Part shown: piece by piece, positions 43,754 to 52,463 of the stretch | Layout of the letters: every line of letters begins with the position of its first letter | How positions within the stretch are numbered: the stretch's first letter is position 1 | DNA from: Deltaproteobacteria bacterium | GTDB taxonomy: Bacteria > Desulfobacterota > Desulfomonilia > UBA1062 | Assembly (NCBI GenBank): GCA_018433775.1 | Contig: JAHDQN010000020.1 | Coordinates: 62,001 to 126,000 of the forward strand | Reading direction: 5' to 3' | DNA length: 64,000 nucleotides | Translations under genes and position numbers: made by a program | The notes under the pieces: generated by a model | What the model was told of the DNA's origin: nothing | Database searches by the model: none | What the model saw: the letters and a program-made list of their open reading frames with translations, nothing else

Positions 43754-44410
43754 TCAGTTCTCCTCCACCCAGCGGACCGCATAGCGGACCAGCTCGGCGG
43801 CGTTCTTCAGCCCCAGCTTTTCCTTGATCCTCTCCCGGTAGGTGCTGATGGTGCGCACGCTCAGGCACATGGTCTCGGCGATATCGCCCGTGGCCTTGCC
43901 CTCGCCGATCATCCGCAGAACCGTGAACTCCCGCTCCGAGAGGCTCTTAAGCGGTGATCTCTCCAGGGGGTCCTGCCCTGCCCTCACCCTGCTCAGGAGG
44001 TTTTCCATGATATTGGGGCTCACGTAGATGCCGCCTTCAAGGATGTGCCGGATGGCCTTGACGATGGACCGCGAGGTCTCCTGCTTCATGATGTACCCTC
44101 TCGCCCCTGCCTGCAGCGAGCGTTCGGCATAGAGGAGCTCGTCGTGCATGGAGAGCACGAGGACCAGCACGTCTTTGCCCGAGGCACTCACCTCCCGGAT
44201 GAGATCGAGGCCGTTGCTGTTCCTGAGCGTGATGTCGATGATGGCCATATCGGGGCCGGTCTCGCTCATGAGCCTGCGGGCCGTGGCCACATCGTCGGCC
44301 TCGCCGCACACGCACAGGTCGGGTTCGTGATTGATGAGCTCCCTGATGCCCAGACGGAAGATCTCATGATCCTCCACGATCAGTATCCTTACCTTGTCCG
44401 TCTCGCTCAT
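43754..44410 (-). CDS. NarL/FixJ-family response regulator
   Basis: A 218-residue regulator: receiver domain with phospho-Asp59 (MAIIDITLRNSNGLD), conserved Lys in GYIMKQE, and a LuxR-type HTH at about 155-210 (LSEREFTVLRMIGEGKATGD, CLSVRTISTYRERIKEKL). It overlaps the kinase gene by four bases (ATGA). It lies 235 bases upstream of the AOR operon on the same strand and is a candidate regulator of it. Confidence 0.93.
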   Translation of the reverse strand: MSETDKVRILIVEDHEIFRLGIRELINHEPDLCVCGEADDVATARRLMSETGPDMAIIDITLRNSNGLDLIREVSASGKDVLVLVLSMHDELLYAERSLQAGARGYIMKQETSRSIVKAIRHILEGGIYVSPNIMENLLSRVRAGQDPLERSPLKSLSEREFTVLRMIGEGKATGDIAETMCLSVRTISTYRERIKEKLGLKNAAELVRYAVRWVEEN

Positions 44411-46290
44411 GATCCATCCTCCGCCTTTTGCAGCGGCTCCTCCCCTCGGTGGTCATCGTGACGGAACGACAGGGCGACCCGGGTCCCTCTCCCGGGGGCG
44501 CTGTCGATCTCCAGCTCGGCTCCGATCATGGCGGCCCGGAAATTCATGATCTTGAGCCCCATGCCCTGGTGCTGCTCCAGGCTGCTCATGCCCCCTCCGT
44601 TGTCCGTGATCGTGAGCGTGACCGTGCAGCCGTCATAGCGCAGCTCGATCTCGATACGGTCCGCGCGGCCGTGCCGGATGGCGTTGTGGATAGCCTCGTG
44701 CACGATGGAGTAAAGATGCGTGCACACCGAGATGTCGTCCACCAGGATGGAGCGGTCGTACCGGAAGACGCAGGCGATGCCGTGGACCTCACGGATGTTC
44801 GAGGCCATCTCCTGCAGAAGCGACTCCAGCCCGTGATCGGCCAGAAACACGGGGCAGAGCCCGCGCGAGAGCCGCCTCGTCTTCTCGATGGCCTTCTCGA
44901 TCAGGAAGCGGATCTTCTCCACCTCGTCCGCCGAGGGAACGATCCGCTGTTCGAGCTTTTTCTTCAGAAGCTCGCTCATCACCTCGATCCCGATGAGGTG
45001 CGGCCCCAGGTCGTCGTGGAGGTCCTGCCCGATCTTCTGCCGCTCCCGCTCGCCGATGCTCAGGATCTCGCGCTCCAGGATCTTCTTCTCCGTGACGTCC
45101 TCGATGGTCGCGATCATGCAAGGCTCGTCCCAGAGCATGATCACCTCGGCGGAGATGGTGACCGTCCGGATCTCGCCCGAGCGGGTACACAGCTCGGTAT
45201 CGAAGCCCCTGACCTTGCCCTGCCCCACCAGGACGTTGATCATCCGGTCGTAGTCGTCCCTGCTGCGGAACAGCCCCACGTCACCGATGGTGCTGTTCAC
45301 CACGTCGGCCCGGGCATAGCCGGATATCTTGGTGAAGCTCTCGTTCACATTGAGAAAGTAGCCCCCGTCGATCTTCCAGATGACAATGCCCACAGGGGAG
45401 GAGCGAAAGGCCTTGGAGAACATCTCCTCGGAGTTGCGCAGGGAAAGGGCAAGGATATTGACGTACTGGCTGATGACCCCGATCTCGCCCTTGGTGAGCA
45501 GGGGTATGGGCTCCACGTGCAGGTTCCCCTTCTCGAGCTCGGCCAGGTTCCTGACCGTCATCATGAGCCCGGACCGGATCCCGGCGTTCGACTCGTAGAC
45601 CGTGACGAAGATGGCCGCCAGGGAGAGGGAGAGGATGATGAACACGTGGGAGTACAGGTCGGTGAAATGCATGGACAGCAGGTGCGAGACAAAGAGAAAG
45701 TGTCCCAGGGTGACCAGCGGGATGATGAGCACGGAAACCACGATGAACACGGTCCGCAAGGAGACGCTGAAGGGCTTGTACATGTGCGGGGGCAGATAGA
45801 TGCCCCTGATCCGCTCGTCCATGAGCACGGGCGCCAGGAGATGTTCGGTGGTGGTATAGGAAATGACGCCGTTGATGGGGATGCACAGGATGAGCACGAA
45901 AAAGACCGGCAGCGTCTCCAGCCAGCTCAGCGGGGTGAACGACCTCATGATGAGGTAGCAGCACAGGAGTCCGAACACCCATCTTAAGATGATGACCGTG
46001 CTCTCGGTGCGGGGATATGACAGGAGCCTGAGCTTGACCGCCGCATAGTCTTCCCCGGGCTTCTCCAGTGCGCCCAGGATGCGGGAGAGCTTCCAGACCC
46101 TCACCGAGGCGCCGAACAGGGTGGCGAGCAGGCCGGCGATGAAGGCGGAGACGATGAGATAGACGAGCTTTTCGCCCTCGTACCTCCCGGCAATGGTGCC
46201 GTAGTACACGGCCAGGGGGAGCACGATGAGGTTGATGTAGAGCTCGAGCCGCAGCGTGAGCCGTGTGATCAGTCTCCTCTTCGATATCAT
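44407..46290 (-). CDS. Membrane sensor histidine kinase (HisKA_3) with PAS domain
   Basis: A 627-residue kinase. About six membrane segments lie between residues 17 and 230, followed by a HAMP-like linker and a PAS domain at ~295-400. The HisKA_3 H-box is GQDLHDDLGPHL (His425), the N-box Asn536 is in HNAIRHGRAD, and the G-box is DNGGGM (563-568). The type fits NarX/DegS-like kinases acting on NarL-type regulators, and its partner overlaps it by four bases. The signal is unknown; the many membrane segments suggest a membrane-dissolved signal such as a hydrophobic substrate. Confidence 0.92.
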   Translation of the reverse strand: MISKRRLITRLTLRLELYINLIVLPLAVYYGTIAGRYEGEKLVYLIVSAFIAGLLATLFGASVRVWKLSRILGALEKPGEDYAAVKLRLLSYPRTESTVIILRWVFGLLCCYLIMRSFTPLSWLETLPVFFVLILCIPINGVISYTTTEHLLAPVLMDERIRGIYLPPHMYKPFSVSLRTVFIVVSVLIIPLVTLGHFLFVSHLLSMHFTDLYSHVFIILSLSLAAIFVTVYESNAGIRSGLMMTVRNLAELEKGNLHVEPIPLLTKGEIGVISQYVNILALSLRNSEEMFSKAFRSSPVGIVIWKIDGGYFLNVNESFTKISGYARADVVNSTIGDVGLFRSRDDYDRMINVLVGQGKVRGFDTELCTRSGEIRTVTISAEVIMLWDEPCMIATIEDVTEKKILEREILSIGERERQKIGQDLHDDLGPHLIGIEVMSELLKKKLEQRIVPSADEVEKIRFLIEKAIEKTRRLSRGLCPVFLADHGLESLLQEMASNIREVHGIACVFRYDRSILVDDISVCTHLYSIVHEAIHNAIRHGRADRIEIELRYDGCTVTLTITDNGGGMSSLEQHQGMGLKIMNFRAAMIGAELEIDSAPGRGTRVALSFRHDDHRGEEPLQKAEDGS

Positions 46291-46524
46291 GCAATCCGTC
46301 CCCTTTTCAGGCCGGAGACGAACGGATCGCCTCTGCGGCCTGTGCCGGATAATCCTTGATAATACACCTGCGGACAGGAAAAAGCTACCGGCTCGAAGGG
46401 GCGCACCCCATGAAGCATCCCTAGAAACAGGATTTCAGATGATCCCATCGCGGCAGAGCCCGATCGCTTAAAAAAAGGAGCGAACGGCACGCCCGGGCGG
46501 GTGACGAGGAGAGGGTGAACAGAA

Positions 46525-46556
46525 GGCTGCCGGGCTGATGTGGGACCCCGGCAGCC
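46525..46556 (-). terminator. Hairpin after the first C-terminal-domain lipoprotein gene
   Basis: A perfect 10-bp GC stem (GGCTGCCGGG with CCCGGCAGCC) and 12-base loop lie about 52 bases after the stop of the gene at 46608. No T-tract follows immediately; it may be a Rho-assisted or pausing terminator. Confidence 0.5.
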
Positions 46557-46607
46557 CCATGTGATTTCACTTCCCGTCGGGATCGAAGTATCCTGTGTCT
46601 CCGGCTC

Positions 46608-47792
46608 CTACTGTTCCACGGCAGCCGGTTCGGAAAACAGGATATTGTACCCCCCGTTGACGACATAGGTCCTCTTCGGGTCGATGGAGAGGGTGCCCTG
46701 GGTTTCCTCCTCGATCTCCGTCTGGACGACATCCGTATAGGTCACGCCGGCAGTGGTCTGCATCTCGGGCTCAAACCCGAACCGGGTAAGAACATCCATG
46801 CCGTCTCTCTGCTGCACGTCCTGGACGTATCCCTGCAAGTCCACCTGTCCATGGATCAGATCATCGATAAGGGTCCCCGTCTCATCGGACCAGCACGAGA
46901 CAAAATCCCACCTGAACGCATCGCCCGAGCCGATTCCTCCGCTCTCGTCAGCATCGAGCCAGGTGAGCGTACGGGAAGGGTCCGGGACGGCATCCGATGG
47001 AAAGGTGTCGCATGTGAAGGTGATGCTCCCGTTTTCTTCAAGCCCTGCGGCCCGGCCGACAATGACATCACCGGTCCTTGCCGCGAGAATCGCCTGCTCC
47101 GCCAGGAACTCCAGGACATTATAGGCAAGGCTCGCCTTCTGCTGCCATACCATCACGTTCTCGTCCAGGAGATCGTCCAGCTCGTCAGAGGAATAAAAGA
47201 CCGGCTCTTCGTCATTTCTCCTCATGCTCACCCCAGGGATCTCGTCCTCGCTGACGAAGTCTACTACCACGGTGTTCACCACGTAGCGGAGCGAAAACGA
47301 GCCTTCCACGGGAAAATTGTCCTGGGCCCCGGGCGAGTCCTCCAGGAACACGATGTCTTCCTCCACGAGAATGGGGAAGCTCTCAAGGGTGGCATCTCCC
47401 CAATAGTTGGTGGTGGTGAGAATGAAGGTGGAACCTCCGTTGAACACAAGCTCACCTGCCGCGGGATCGTAGGTGCCCGTGAAGCTCCCTTCTCCCCGGT
47501 TGCTCACCACCAGGGTTCTCTCGTTTTCGCCGATGGGCTGGACGAGCGTGAGATACGGCTCTGCGCCCTGGATGGTCATGGCGAAGTCGTAAGCATCGAG
47601 CATCTCGGCCGAGGCTTCAGGGCCGCTCCCGTCCGAGGGGTTCTCGCTGTTGTCTCCTTCCGCAGGCTGGTCGCTCGAAGCCGGGGCGGCCGGCGTATCG
47701 TCATCGTCATCATCGCCGCAGGCTGCAAGCATGAACGATATGGCGATCATAATGCCAAACAAAACAACCTTTCTCCAAAATAGGTTCTCCAT
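46608..47792 (-). CDS. Lipoprotein of a four-member paralogous family, member 1
   Basis: A 394-residue lipoprotein. The signal peptide ends in FMLAAC followed by GDDDDDD, then a Ser/Pro/Glu-rich linker to about residue 65. The mature body has a beta-rich N-half (GEGSFTGTYDPAAGELVFNG, LVEEDIVFLED) and the shared C-terminal domain with WQQKASLAYNVLEF, TFTCDTF, RTLTWLD, GDAFRWDFVSCWS, VLTRFGFE, AGVTYTDV and VVNGGYNILFSE. Two conserved Cys probably form a disulfide. No known domain fits. ATG 47792 follows AGGAGG; upstream in-frame codons lie outside the lipoprotein. The same domain is found at 48378, 50473 and 54713. Confidence 0.85.
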   Translation of the reverse strand: MENLFWRKVVLFGIMIAISFMLAACGDDDDDDTPAAPASSDQPAEGDNSENPSDGSGPEASAEMLDAYDFAMTIQGAEPYLTLVQPIGENERTLVVSNRGEGSFTGTYDPAAGELVFNGGSTFILTTTNYWGDATLESFPILVEEDIVFLEDSPGAQDNFPVEGSFSLRYVVNTVVVDFVSEDEIPGVSMRRNDEEPVFYSSDELDDLLDENVMVWQQKASLAYNVLEFLAEQAILAARTGDVIVGRAAGLEENGSITFTCDTFPSDAVPDPSRTLTWLDADESGGIGSGDAFRWDFVSCWSDETGTLIDDLIHGQVDLQGYVQDVQQRDGMDVLTRFGFEPEMQTTAGVTYTDVVQTEIEEETQGTLSIDPKRTYVVNGGYNILFSEPAAVEQ

Positions 47793-48009
47793 AGAATCCT
47801 CCTTTCCTTCAAGGAATCTGGAATGGTCCTCATGCATCACCTGACGCCACACTATTCCTTCAGGCATGGAACCCCGTGATCGACACGGGCAGAACATACG
47901 GGACGGGGGTCGCGGAAAGACTTGAGGAAAAAGCAGGCCGCGCGGTTTTCTCTTCTGGGAAGAGCGTGCGGGAATCGAGCGCCCATGGAATCCGACCTCC
48001 TCAACCATG

Positions 48010-48031
48010 CTTCGTTGCCGGGGCAACGAAG
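48010..48031. repeat. Perfect palindrome upstream of lipoprotein member 1
   Basis: CTTCGTTGCC and GGCAACGAAG form a 10-bp stem around GG, 218 bases before the gene start. It could be an operator or an mRNA hairpin. No second copy was noticed. Confidence 0.6.
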
Positions 48032-48299
48032 TGATTCCCGGAAAGCGGACCGATTCTCCTGCCAAGCTGGTAACACACACGTGAGGGGGAATATAACCCC
48101 TCTATCGAGCCCAGGGTGCTGGGCATTCTGCTATCCGGCAAGATATCTGTTCAGCAGGCAAGGGTATCACGTGGGGAGCAGGAATCGGGCCTCTCGCCGG
48201 TTATTTTTCGTTATAGTTTAATAATAGAGCACATCCTCGCAGGCTCAAGCCTTCCCGCTCTCAAGGATGGCACGGACGTCATCACCGGGAGGCAAGACA

Positions 48300-48328
48300 G
48301 CGCCGGGCCTTTGGTCGAAGCCCGGCGC
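48300..48328 (-). terminator. Hairpin after lipoprotein member 2
   Basis: GCGCCGGGC and GCCCGGCGC form a 9-bp perfect stem with an 11-base loop, starting 50 bases after the stop of the gene at 48378. No T-tract is visible. Confidence 0.5.
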
Positions 48329-48377
48329 CCGATTATCCATGCATCGATTCCAACCTGCTATCGCAGATCCTTACGGC

Positions 48378-50054
48378 TCATAAGCCGTCTTCCTGCCGGA
48401 GCTCGGTGAATACCACGGCAAAGCCCCCGTTGAGGGTGAACGACCGCACCGGGTCGAGTATCAGGATCCCGGGTGTTCCCCCCTCTCCTACGGGGAAAAA
48501 TACCAGGTCGGTATAGAAGACCCCTCCGTTATCGTCCGTGTCGAAGCCGAAGCGGGTGAGCACCTGCTGCCCGTCCCGCTGCTCCATGTCCCTGACATAC
48601 CCCGAGAACAGGACCTCGCCGTTTGCGAGGCCGTCGATGAGGTCATCCTCGGCAGACTCCCAGCACGAGGCGATCTCCCACCGGAAATCGTCTCCGGCGT
48701 CCACGTCGCTGTTTTCGTTCTCATCGAGCCAGATCAGGGTCCGGTTTCCCATGGGAAGGAAAAATTCTGGTTCCTCGATCCCCTCTTCCAGAGCGGCTTC
48801 GTTGCAGTCGAAAGAAATGGTGGCATCTGTGAGAAGCGTCTGGCGGTTGTCCTCGATGATGTCCGTGGTCTCTACCACCAGCAGGGCCTGATCTATGAGC
48901 AGACGAATGATCATGTATGAAAGGCTTGCCCTCTGCTGCCAGTCAGGCGCGTCGCTTTCGACGAGGCCTGCGAATTCACCCACCTCGAAGGAAACCGGAT
49001 CCTCGCCGTTCATCGATACATCTGCTCTTCCGGCGTCTGCATCATCGGCAAAGGTGACCGTGATGGTATTCCCGTTATAGGTGAGGGCATAGGAACCCTG
49101 TACGGGCACCTGCTCTTCCATGGTTACCGAGCCTTCTTCCCGGGCTGCCCCGGGTGCTCCGCTGTCCTGCGGCGCCAGGGGCTGGTCTGCTTCCGGGGTG
49201 ACGGGCGGTTCCCCGTCCTGACCGGTGACGATCGTTCCCTCTCCATCGGTCAGGGTATCGACATCGCCCCCTGCCAGGGGCGTCTGGGTATCGACAACCG
49301 GGGTGCCGGTTGTATCTGTGGGTATCGAGGTTCCTTCCATCCCGTTGATGGTTCCGGTGTCCTGATCCATGCCGGGTTGGCCGTCTATCTCGACCACGGG
49401 AGGCTCATCCAGCCCCGGAGTCGATGGATCGTCCTCGGTGGAGACCGTGATGTCCACCCCGTCTTCTGCAGTGATGCCATCCTGGATCACCGGTGAGTCC
49501 GAACCGGGCATGGTGGTATCTCCCTCGATCACCGGGGGCGATGAATCCGGACCGGTCACGGTGGTGTCTCCCTCGATCACCGGTGGGATCTCCTGAGTTT
49601 CATCCCCTGCCGGAGCAAACCCCTCCCCTGACGGGACGGTCTCTTCTTCCTGAACCAGTGCTGTCTCACCGCGAAAAACGATCTCTTCCTGCACGGTGAT
49701 GGTGTAGTCCGTGGCGGCCTCACCCAGAAAGTTCCCGGCCCTGACCAGCAGGGTGGTGTCCTGCGCCATGGTGATCCTGTGCTCGTTCGGTGTGTAGGTC
49801 CCTGTCACCTGAGTCTCATCCGGGCTGCTTATCTCTGCGGTCATCTGCATGTCTGTGCCGGTCCGAGACATGACCAGCGGCTGTCCCGAACCCGCGAGGT
49901 CAAGGGTGTAGGTGTAACTGCCCAGGAGCTGTGATTCGCCTGCAACCGGGACACCGTTGTCGTCATCATCGTCATCGTCGCAGGAAACGGACATGAACAT
50001 GACGAGCAAGGCAAGCGCCATCAGCACAATCATTTTGATCACGTTTTTTCCCAT
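48378..50054 (-). CDS. Lipoprotein family member 2, with a long repetitive insert
   Basis: A 558-residue lipoprotein. The signal peptide ends FMSVSC and is followed by six Asp. The conserved body starts with a beta-rich half (VTGTYTPNEHRITMAQ, VQEEIVFRGE). A low-complexity insert of about 170 residues, rich in Thr/Gly/Pro/Asp, then separates the halves; it contains a 16-residue repeat PPVIEGDTT(V/M).G.DS. The shared C-terminal domain follows: WQQRASLSYMIIRLL, ISFDCNEA, RTLIWLDEN, GDDFRWEIASCWE, VLTRFGFD, GGVFYTDL, TLNGGFAVVFTE. SD AGGAGA precedes ATG 50054. The insert is a likely length-variable region. Confidence 0.85.
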   Translation of the reverse strand: MGKNVIKMIVLMALALLVMFMSVSCDDDDDDDNGVPVAGESQLLGSYTYTLDLAGSGQPLVMSRTGTDMQMTAEISSPDETQVTGTYTPNEHRITMAQDTTLLVRAGNFLGEAATDYTITVQEEIVFRGETALVQEEETVPSGEGFAPAGDETQEIPPVIEGDTTVTGPDSSPPVIEGDTTMPGSDSPVIQDGITAEDGVDITVSTEDDPSTPGLDEPPVVEIDGQPGMDQDTGTINGMEGTSIPTDTTGTPVVDTQTPLAGGDVDTLTDGEGTIVTGQDGEPPVTPEADQPLAPQDSGAPGAAREEGSVTMEEQVPVQGSYALTYNGNTITVTFADDADAGRADVSMNGEDPVSFEVGEFAGLVESDAPDWQQRASLSYMIIRLLIDQALLVVETTDIIEDNRQTLLTDATISFDCNEAALEEGIEEPEFFLPMGNRTLIWLDENENSDVDAGDDFRWEIASCWESAEDDLIDGLANGEVLFSGYVRDMEQRDGQQVLTRFGFDTDDNGGVFYTDLVFFPVGEGGTPGILILDPVRSFTLNGGFAVVFTELRQEDGL

Positions 50055-50472
50055 AGAGTTCTCCTTTCGTTTTTGATACCGGAAGCGGCCGTACCATTCC
50101 GTACATGCCCCGAAAAAAGGCCGCCTTTGCCCTCCTCATCCAATACGAGGAAATGTAAGAGAAAGATTGATGGATGAATGACGAACCCGGGAAAACCATG
50201 GGAGAAAGCAAGCAGCGATGGCTGCCGGGAAAAGGAATGATCGTGTCATTTGTCCGAAAATACGAACCTCCTCTATCCCGCCCTGCCCGAAGAAATATCC
50301 GCGGAAAGCCGCGGCCAACCGGAGCGCATCTGGAGCGGATGTGCTCACCGCGGCCGAGAAGGGGCAGATTCTTGTTGAGAATATAATAAAAGCGCCCTTC
50401 CCTGCCTCAAGCGTGCAGGGCGGTGCATAAGAAAAACCGGGAAGAATCGAATGCGGATATACACATCTGTTC
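50055..50472. other. Intergenic between family members 2 and 3
   Basis: About 418 bases with no supported gene. The right part is the terminator of member 3 (50379-50422). The rest probably holds the promoter of member 2. Confidence 0.45.
50379..50422 (-). terminator. Intrinsic terminator after lipoprotein member 3
   Basis: On the minus strand, CGCCCT pairs with AGGGCG (and CCCTGC with GCAGGG inside), followed by CTTTTATTATA. It starts 51 bases after the stop of the gene at 50473. The two alternative stems overlap, so the exact fold is uncertain. Confidence 0.6.
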
Positions 50473-51570
50473 TCAGTCGCGGTCTGTTTTGGAAAAGACG
50501 AGAGAGAATTCCCCGTTCAGGGTAAAGGTCCGGCTCTCGTCAGCGGCAAGGGGCCGGCCCTCATCCTGCACCTCGGTGACGGCGAGGTCGGTGAACCGCA
50601 CACCCGCACCGCCACCCTGATCGAAGCCGAACCGGGTGAAAATCTCACCGCCGTTTCTCCTCATCCGGGCATCCACCATTGAGGAGAGATCGACCCGCCC
50701 GCTCACCAGACCTTCGACTAGCCCGTCCCGATCGCCTTCCCAGCAGGAGAGCACGTCCCAGCGAAAACTATCACCCGCACCCACCTGATCATCACCCTCA
50801 TCGAACCACGTGAGCGTGCGGGAGCCTGTCTCCGGTGACGGGCCTGACGAAAATGACAGGTCGCTGCAGGGAAAGGTCAGGATCTCCTCATCCAGAAGAT
50901 CCTGTTCATGCTCATGAATGAGATCGACGGTCCGGGCCACGAAATAAATCTGTCTCACGAGCAGATTCACGACGATGAACGCAAGGCTTGCCTTCCGCTC
51001 CCGGACGTCGGCTTCCACTCCGTACAGGCCTGCAAAGGCGGCCTCCCGGAAAAAGGTCCATCTCGACCCGTTGACGCTCAGATTCACGCCCCGCTCCCCG
51101 GTGATCCCGGCAAAGGTCCCCCGGACGGTATCGAAGCCGTCGGTCACGGCAAAGGTACCGATCCGGGGAAAGGTGGTGCGGAAGGCGGAGAAGTCCCGGA
51201 CGATCTCGATATCTTCTTCCACGGAGAAGGTGAGGTCGCCGGGGGCTTCGTCCCAGAAGTCGGGGGAAGAGACGATCAGCACGATTCCCTTATCGAGGAC
51301 GATCCTGCCGGAGTCCGGTTCGTAGGTGCCGGTGAACTGTCCCCGGCTGTCGTCTCTCACCTCGATGAATCTCTTCTGGCCATTGAAGATCTGCGAGAAG
51401 GTGAGGACAGGGGCCGATTGACCGGCCTGGAGGTCGAAGCGGTAGGCGCCGGTGGATTCCGTTTCCGCCTGCTCCCTGTCGGGATGTTCTTCGCCGCAGG
51501 ACCATAGGGCAATGCCGGCCATAAGGAAAACCCGGATCAGGATATGCACGACCCGGAGCCTGACCTTCAT
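50473..51570 (-). CDS. Lipoprotein family member 3
   Basis: A 365-residue lipoprotein with signal peptide ending ALWSC, then GEEHPDREQ. The body matches the family: GQFTGTYEPDSGRIVLDKG, SVEEDIEIVRD, GVNLSVNGS, ERKASLAFIVVNLLVRQ, LTFPCSDL, RTLTWFDE, GDSFRWDVLSCWEGD, IFTRFGFD, AGVRFTDL, TLNGEFSLVFSK. It lacks the Asp tract of members 1 and 2. ATG 51570 follows GGGGAAG; the upstream in-frame start at 51687 would place the signal peptide internally. Confidence 0.85.
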   Translation of the reverse strand: MKVRLRVVHILIRVFLMAGIALWSCGEEHPDREQAETESTGAYRFDLQAGQSAPVLTFSQIFNGQKRFIEVRDDSRGQFTGTYEPDSGRIVLDKGIVLIVSSPDFWDEAPGDLTFSVEEDIEIVRDFSAFRTTFPRIGTFAVTDGFDTVRGTFAGITGERGVNLSVNGSRWTFFREAAFAGLYGVEADVRERKASLAFIVVNLLVRQIYFVARTVDLIHEHEQDLLDEEILTFPCSDLSFSSGPSPETGSRTLTWFDEGDDQVGAGDSFRWDVLSCWEGDRDGLVEGLVSGRVDLSSMVDARMRRNGGEIFTRFGFDQGGGAGVRFTDLAVTEVQDEGRPLAADESRTFTLNGEFSLVFSKTDRD

Positions 51571-51712
51571 CTGCTTCCCCTCCCCCCCTCTTTCCCGTGA
51601 AACTGCTCGGAAAGTTCGTTCGGATGGGCACAAAGAGCCGGTGTGCCGGCAAAAAATAATAATAGGAGCAGCAGACCCGGGGCTCAAGCATACGGGCCGG
51701 CTGCAGGGTTCT

Positions 51713-52333
51713 TCAGGTCACTGTCCGCCGGGTCTCACCGGGTTTCAACGAGGGAAGGCAGGCGTTTTCGGGATATCTGGCAACTACGCCTGCGTAGAAA
51801 CTGCGGATTTTTCCCATGTCAGCCTCGATATCGCCGGTCGGGACCACTGTGGGTCCGACGCCGCCGACCTTGCGCCGGTAGTCGAGAAATCCCAGCACGA
51901 TCGGAACCCGTGCCCCGTTTGCGATATGGTAAAATCCGGTCTTCCAGTAAGAGGCCTTCCTCCGGGTGCCCTCGGGCGTGATGGCGATATTCAGGTGCTC
52001 GTACTCGAGAAAAACCTGGATGGTGCGCGAGACCGTGTCGTGCGGGCCCCTGCGGTTGACCGGTATGCCGCCCAGCCAGCGCATGAGCGGGCCGAAAGGG
52101 GGCCTGAACAGGGCGTCTTTCCCGATCCAGTAGATCTTGACGCCCAGGGCGAAGGCAATGGACAGGCCGATGGGAAAATCCCAGTTGGAGGTATGAAAGG
52201 CTGCGATGACCATGTTCTTCGGGCCCTCGGGGGCCCTGCCCTCGACCTTCCAGCCGCATGCCTTCAGATAGACGAGAGAGATCATGCGGAAGACCGACTT
52301 GAGGACAGGGGTATCGAACACCGTGTATTGCAT
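51713..52333 (-). CDS. 1-acylglycerol-3-phosphate acyltransferase-like protein
   Basis: A 206-residue PlsC-family acyltransferase. The catalytic motif is HTSNWD (His-X4-Asp), and the substrate motif is TPEGTRRK; IPVNRRG completes the set. It would acylate a lysophosphatidate or related lipid at the membrane. ATG 52333 is the best start; the frame extends further but the extension overlaps the end of the upstream kinase gene region. It lies 130 bases downstream of the PAS kinase, with a possible weak terminator between. Confidence 0.9.
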   Translation of the reverse strand: MQYTVFDTPVLKSVFRMISLVYLKACGWKVEGRAPEGPKNMVIAAFHTSNWDFPIGLSIAFALGVKIYWIGKDALFRPPFGPLMRWLGGIPVNRRGPHDTVSRTIQVFLEYEHLNIAITPEGTRRKASYWKTGFYHIANGARVPIVLGFLDYRRKVGGVGPTVVPTGDIEADMGKIRSFYAGVVARYPENACLPSLKPGETRRTVT

Positions 52334-52403
52334 GAGAGCCGGTTCCTTTCTCGTGATGCGCGCTCTGCCCTCTCTATAGCACAGAAAACCGGCCCGCCCG
52401 TGT

Positions 52404-52426
52404 AAAAAAATCTTAAAACCCTTAAG
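52404..52426 (-). terminator. Weak intrinsic terminator after the PAS kinase
   Basis: On the minus strand CTTAA-GGGTT-TTAAG is followed by ATTTTTTT (52410-52404 complement of the A-run). It lies 37 bases after the kinase stop. The AT-only stem is weak. Confidence 0.4.
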
Positions 52427-52463
52427 CGCACTGTGTGAATCGACTGGCTGATTACTTCTATTC

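Larger units (their letters stand above)
47793..48377. other. Intergenic between family members 1 and 2
   Basis: About 585 bases. It holds a perfect 22-base palindrome (48010-48031), the hairpin of the upstream gene (48300-48328), and AT-rich sequence near 48200-48235. No small gene is supported. Confidence 0.5.

Noticed and set aside
200-46500. Recurring CCTTAAAAAA / TTTTTTAAGG motifs in many intergenic regions (e.g. 208, 287, 7557, 7609, 13688, 22023, 27429, 46467)
   Set aside because: They fall into different contexts: several are the A-rich side of a ribosome binding site (AAAAAAGGAGG) and at least one (39747) is a terminator T-tract. No constant spacing or flanking symmetry supports one shared element.
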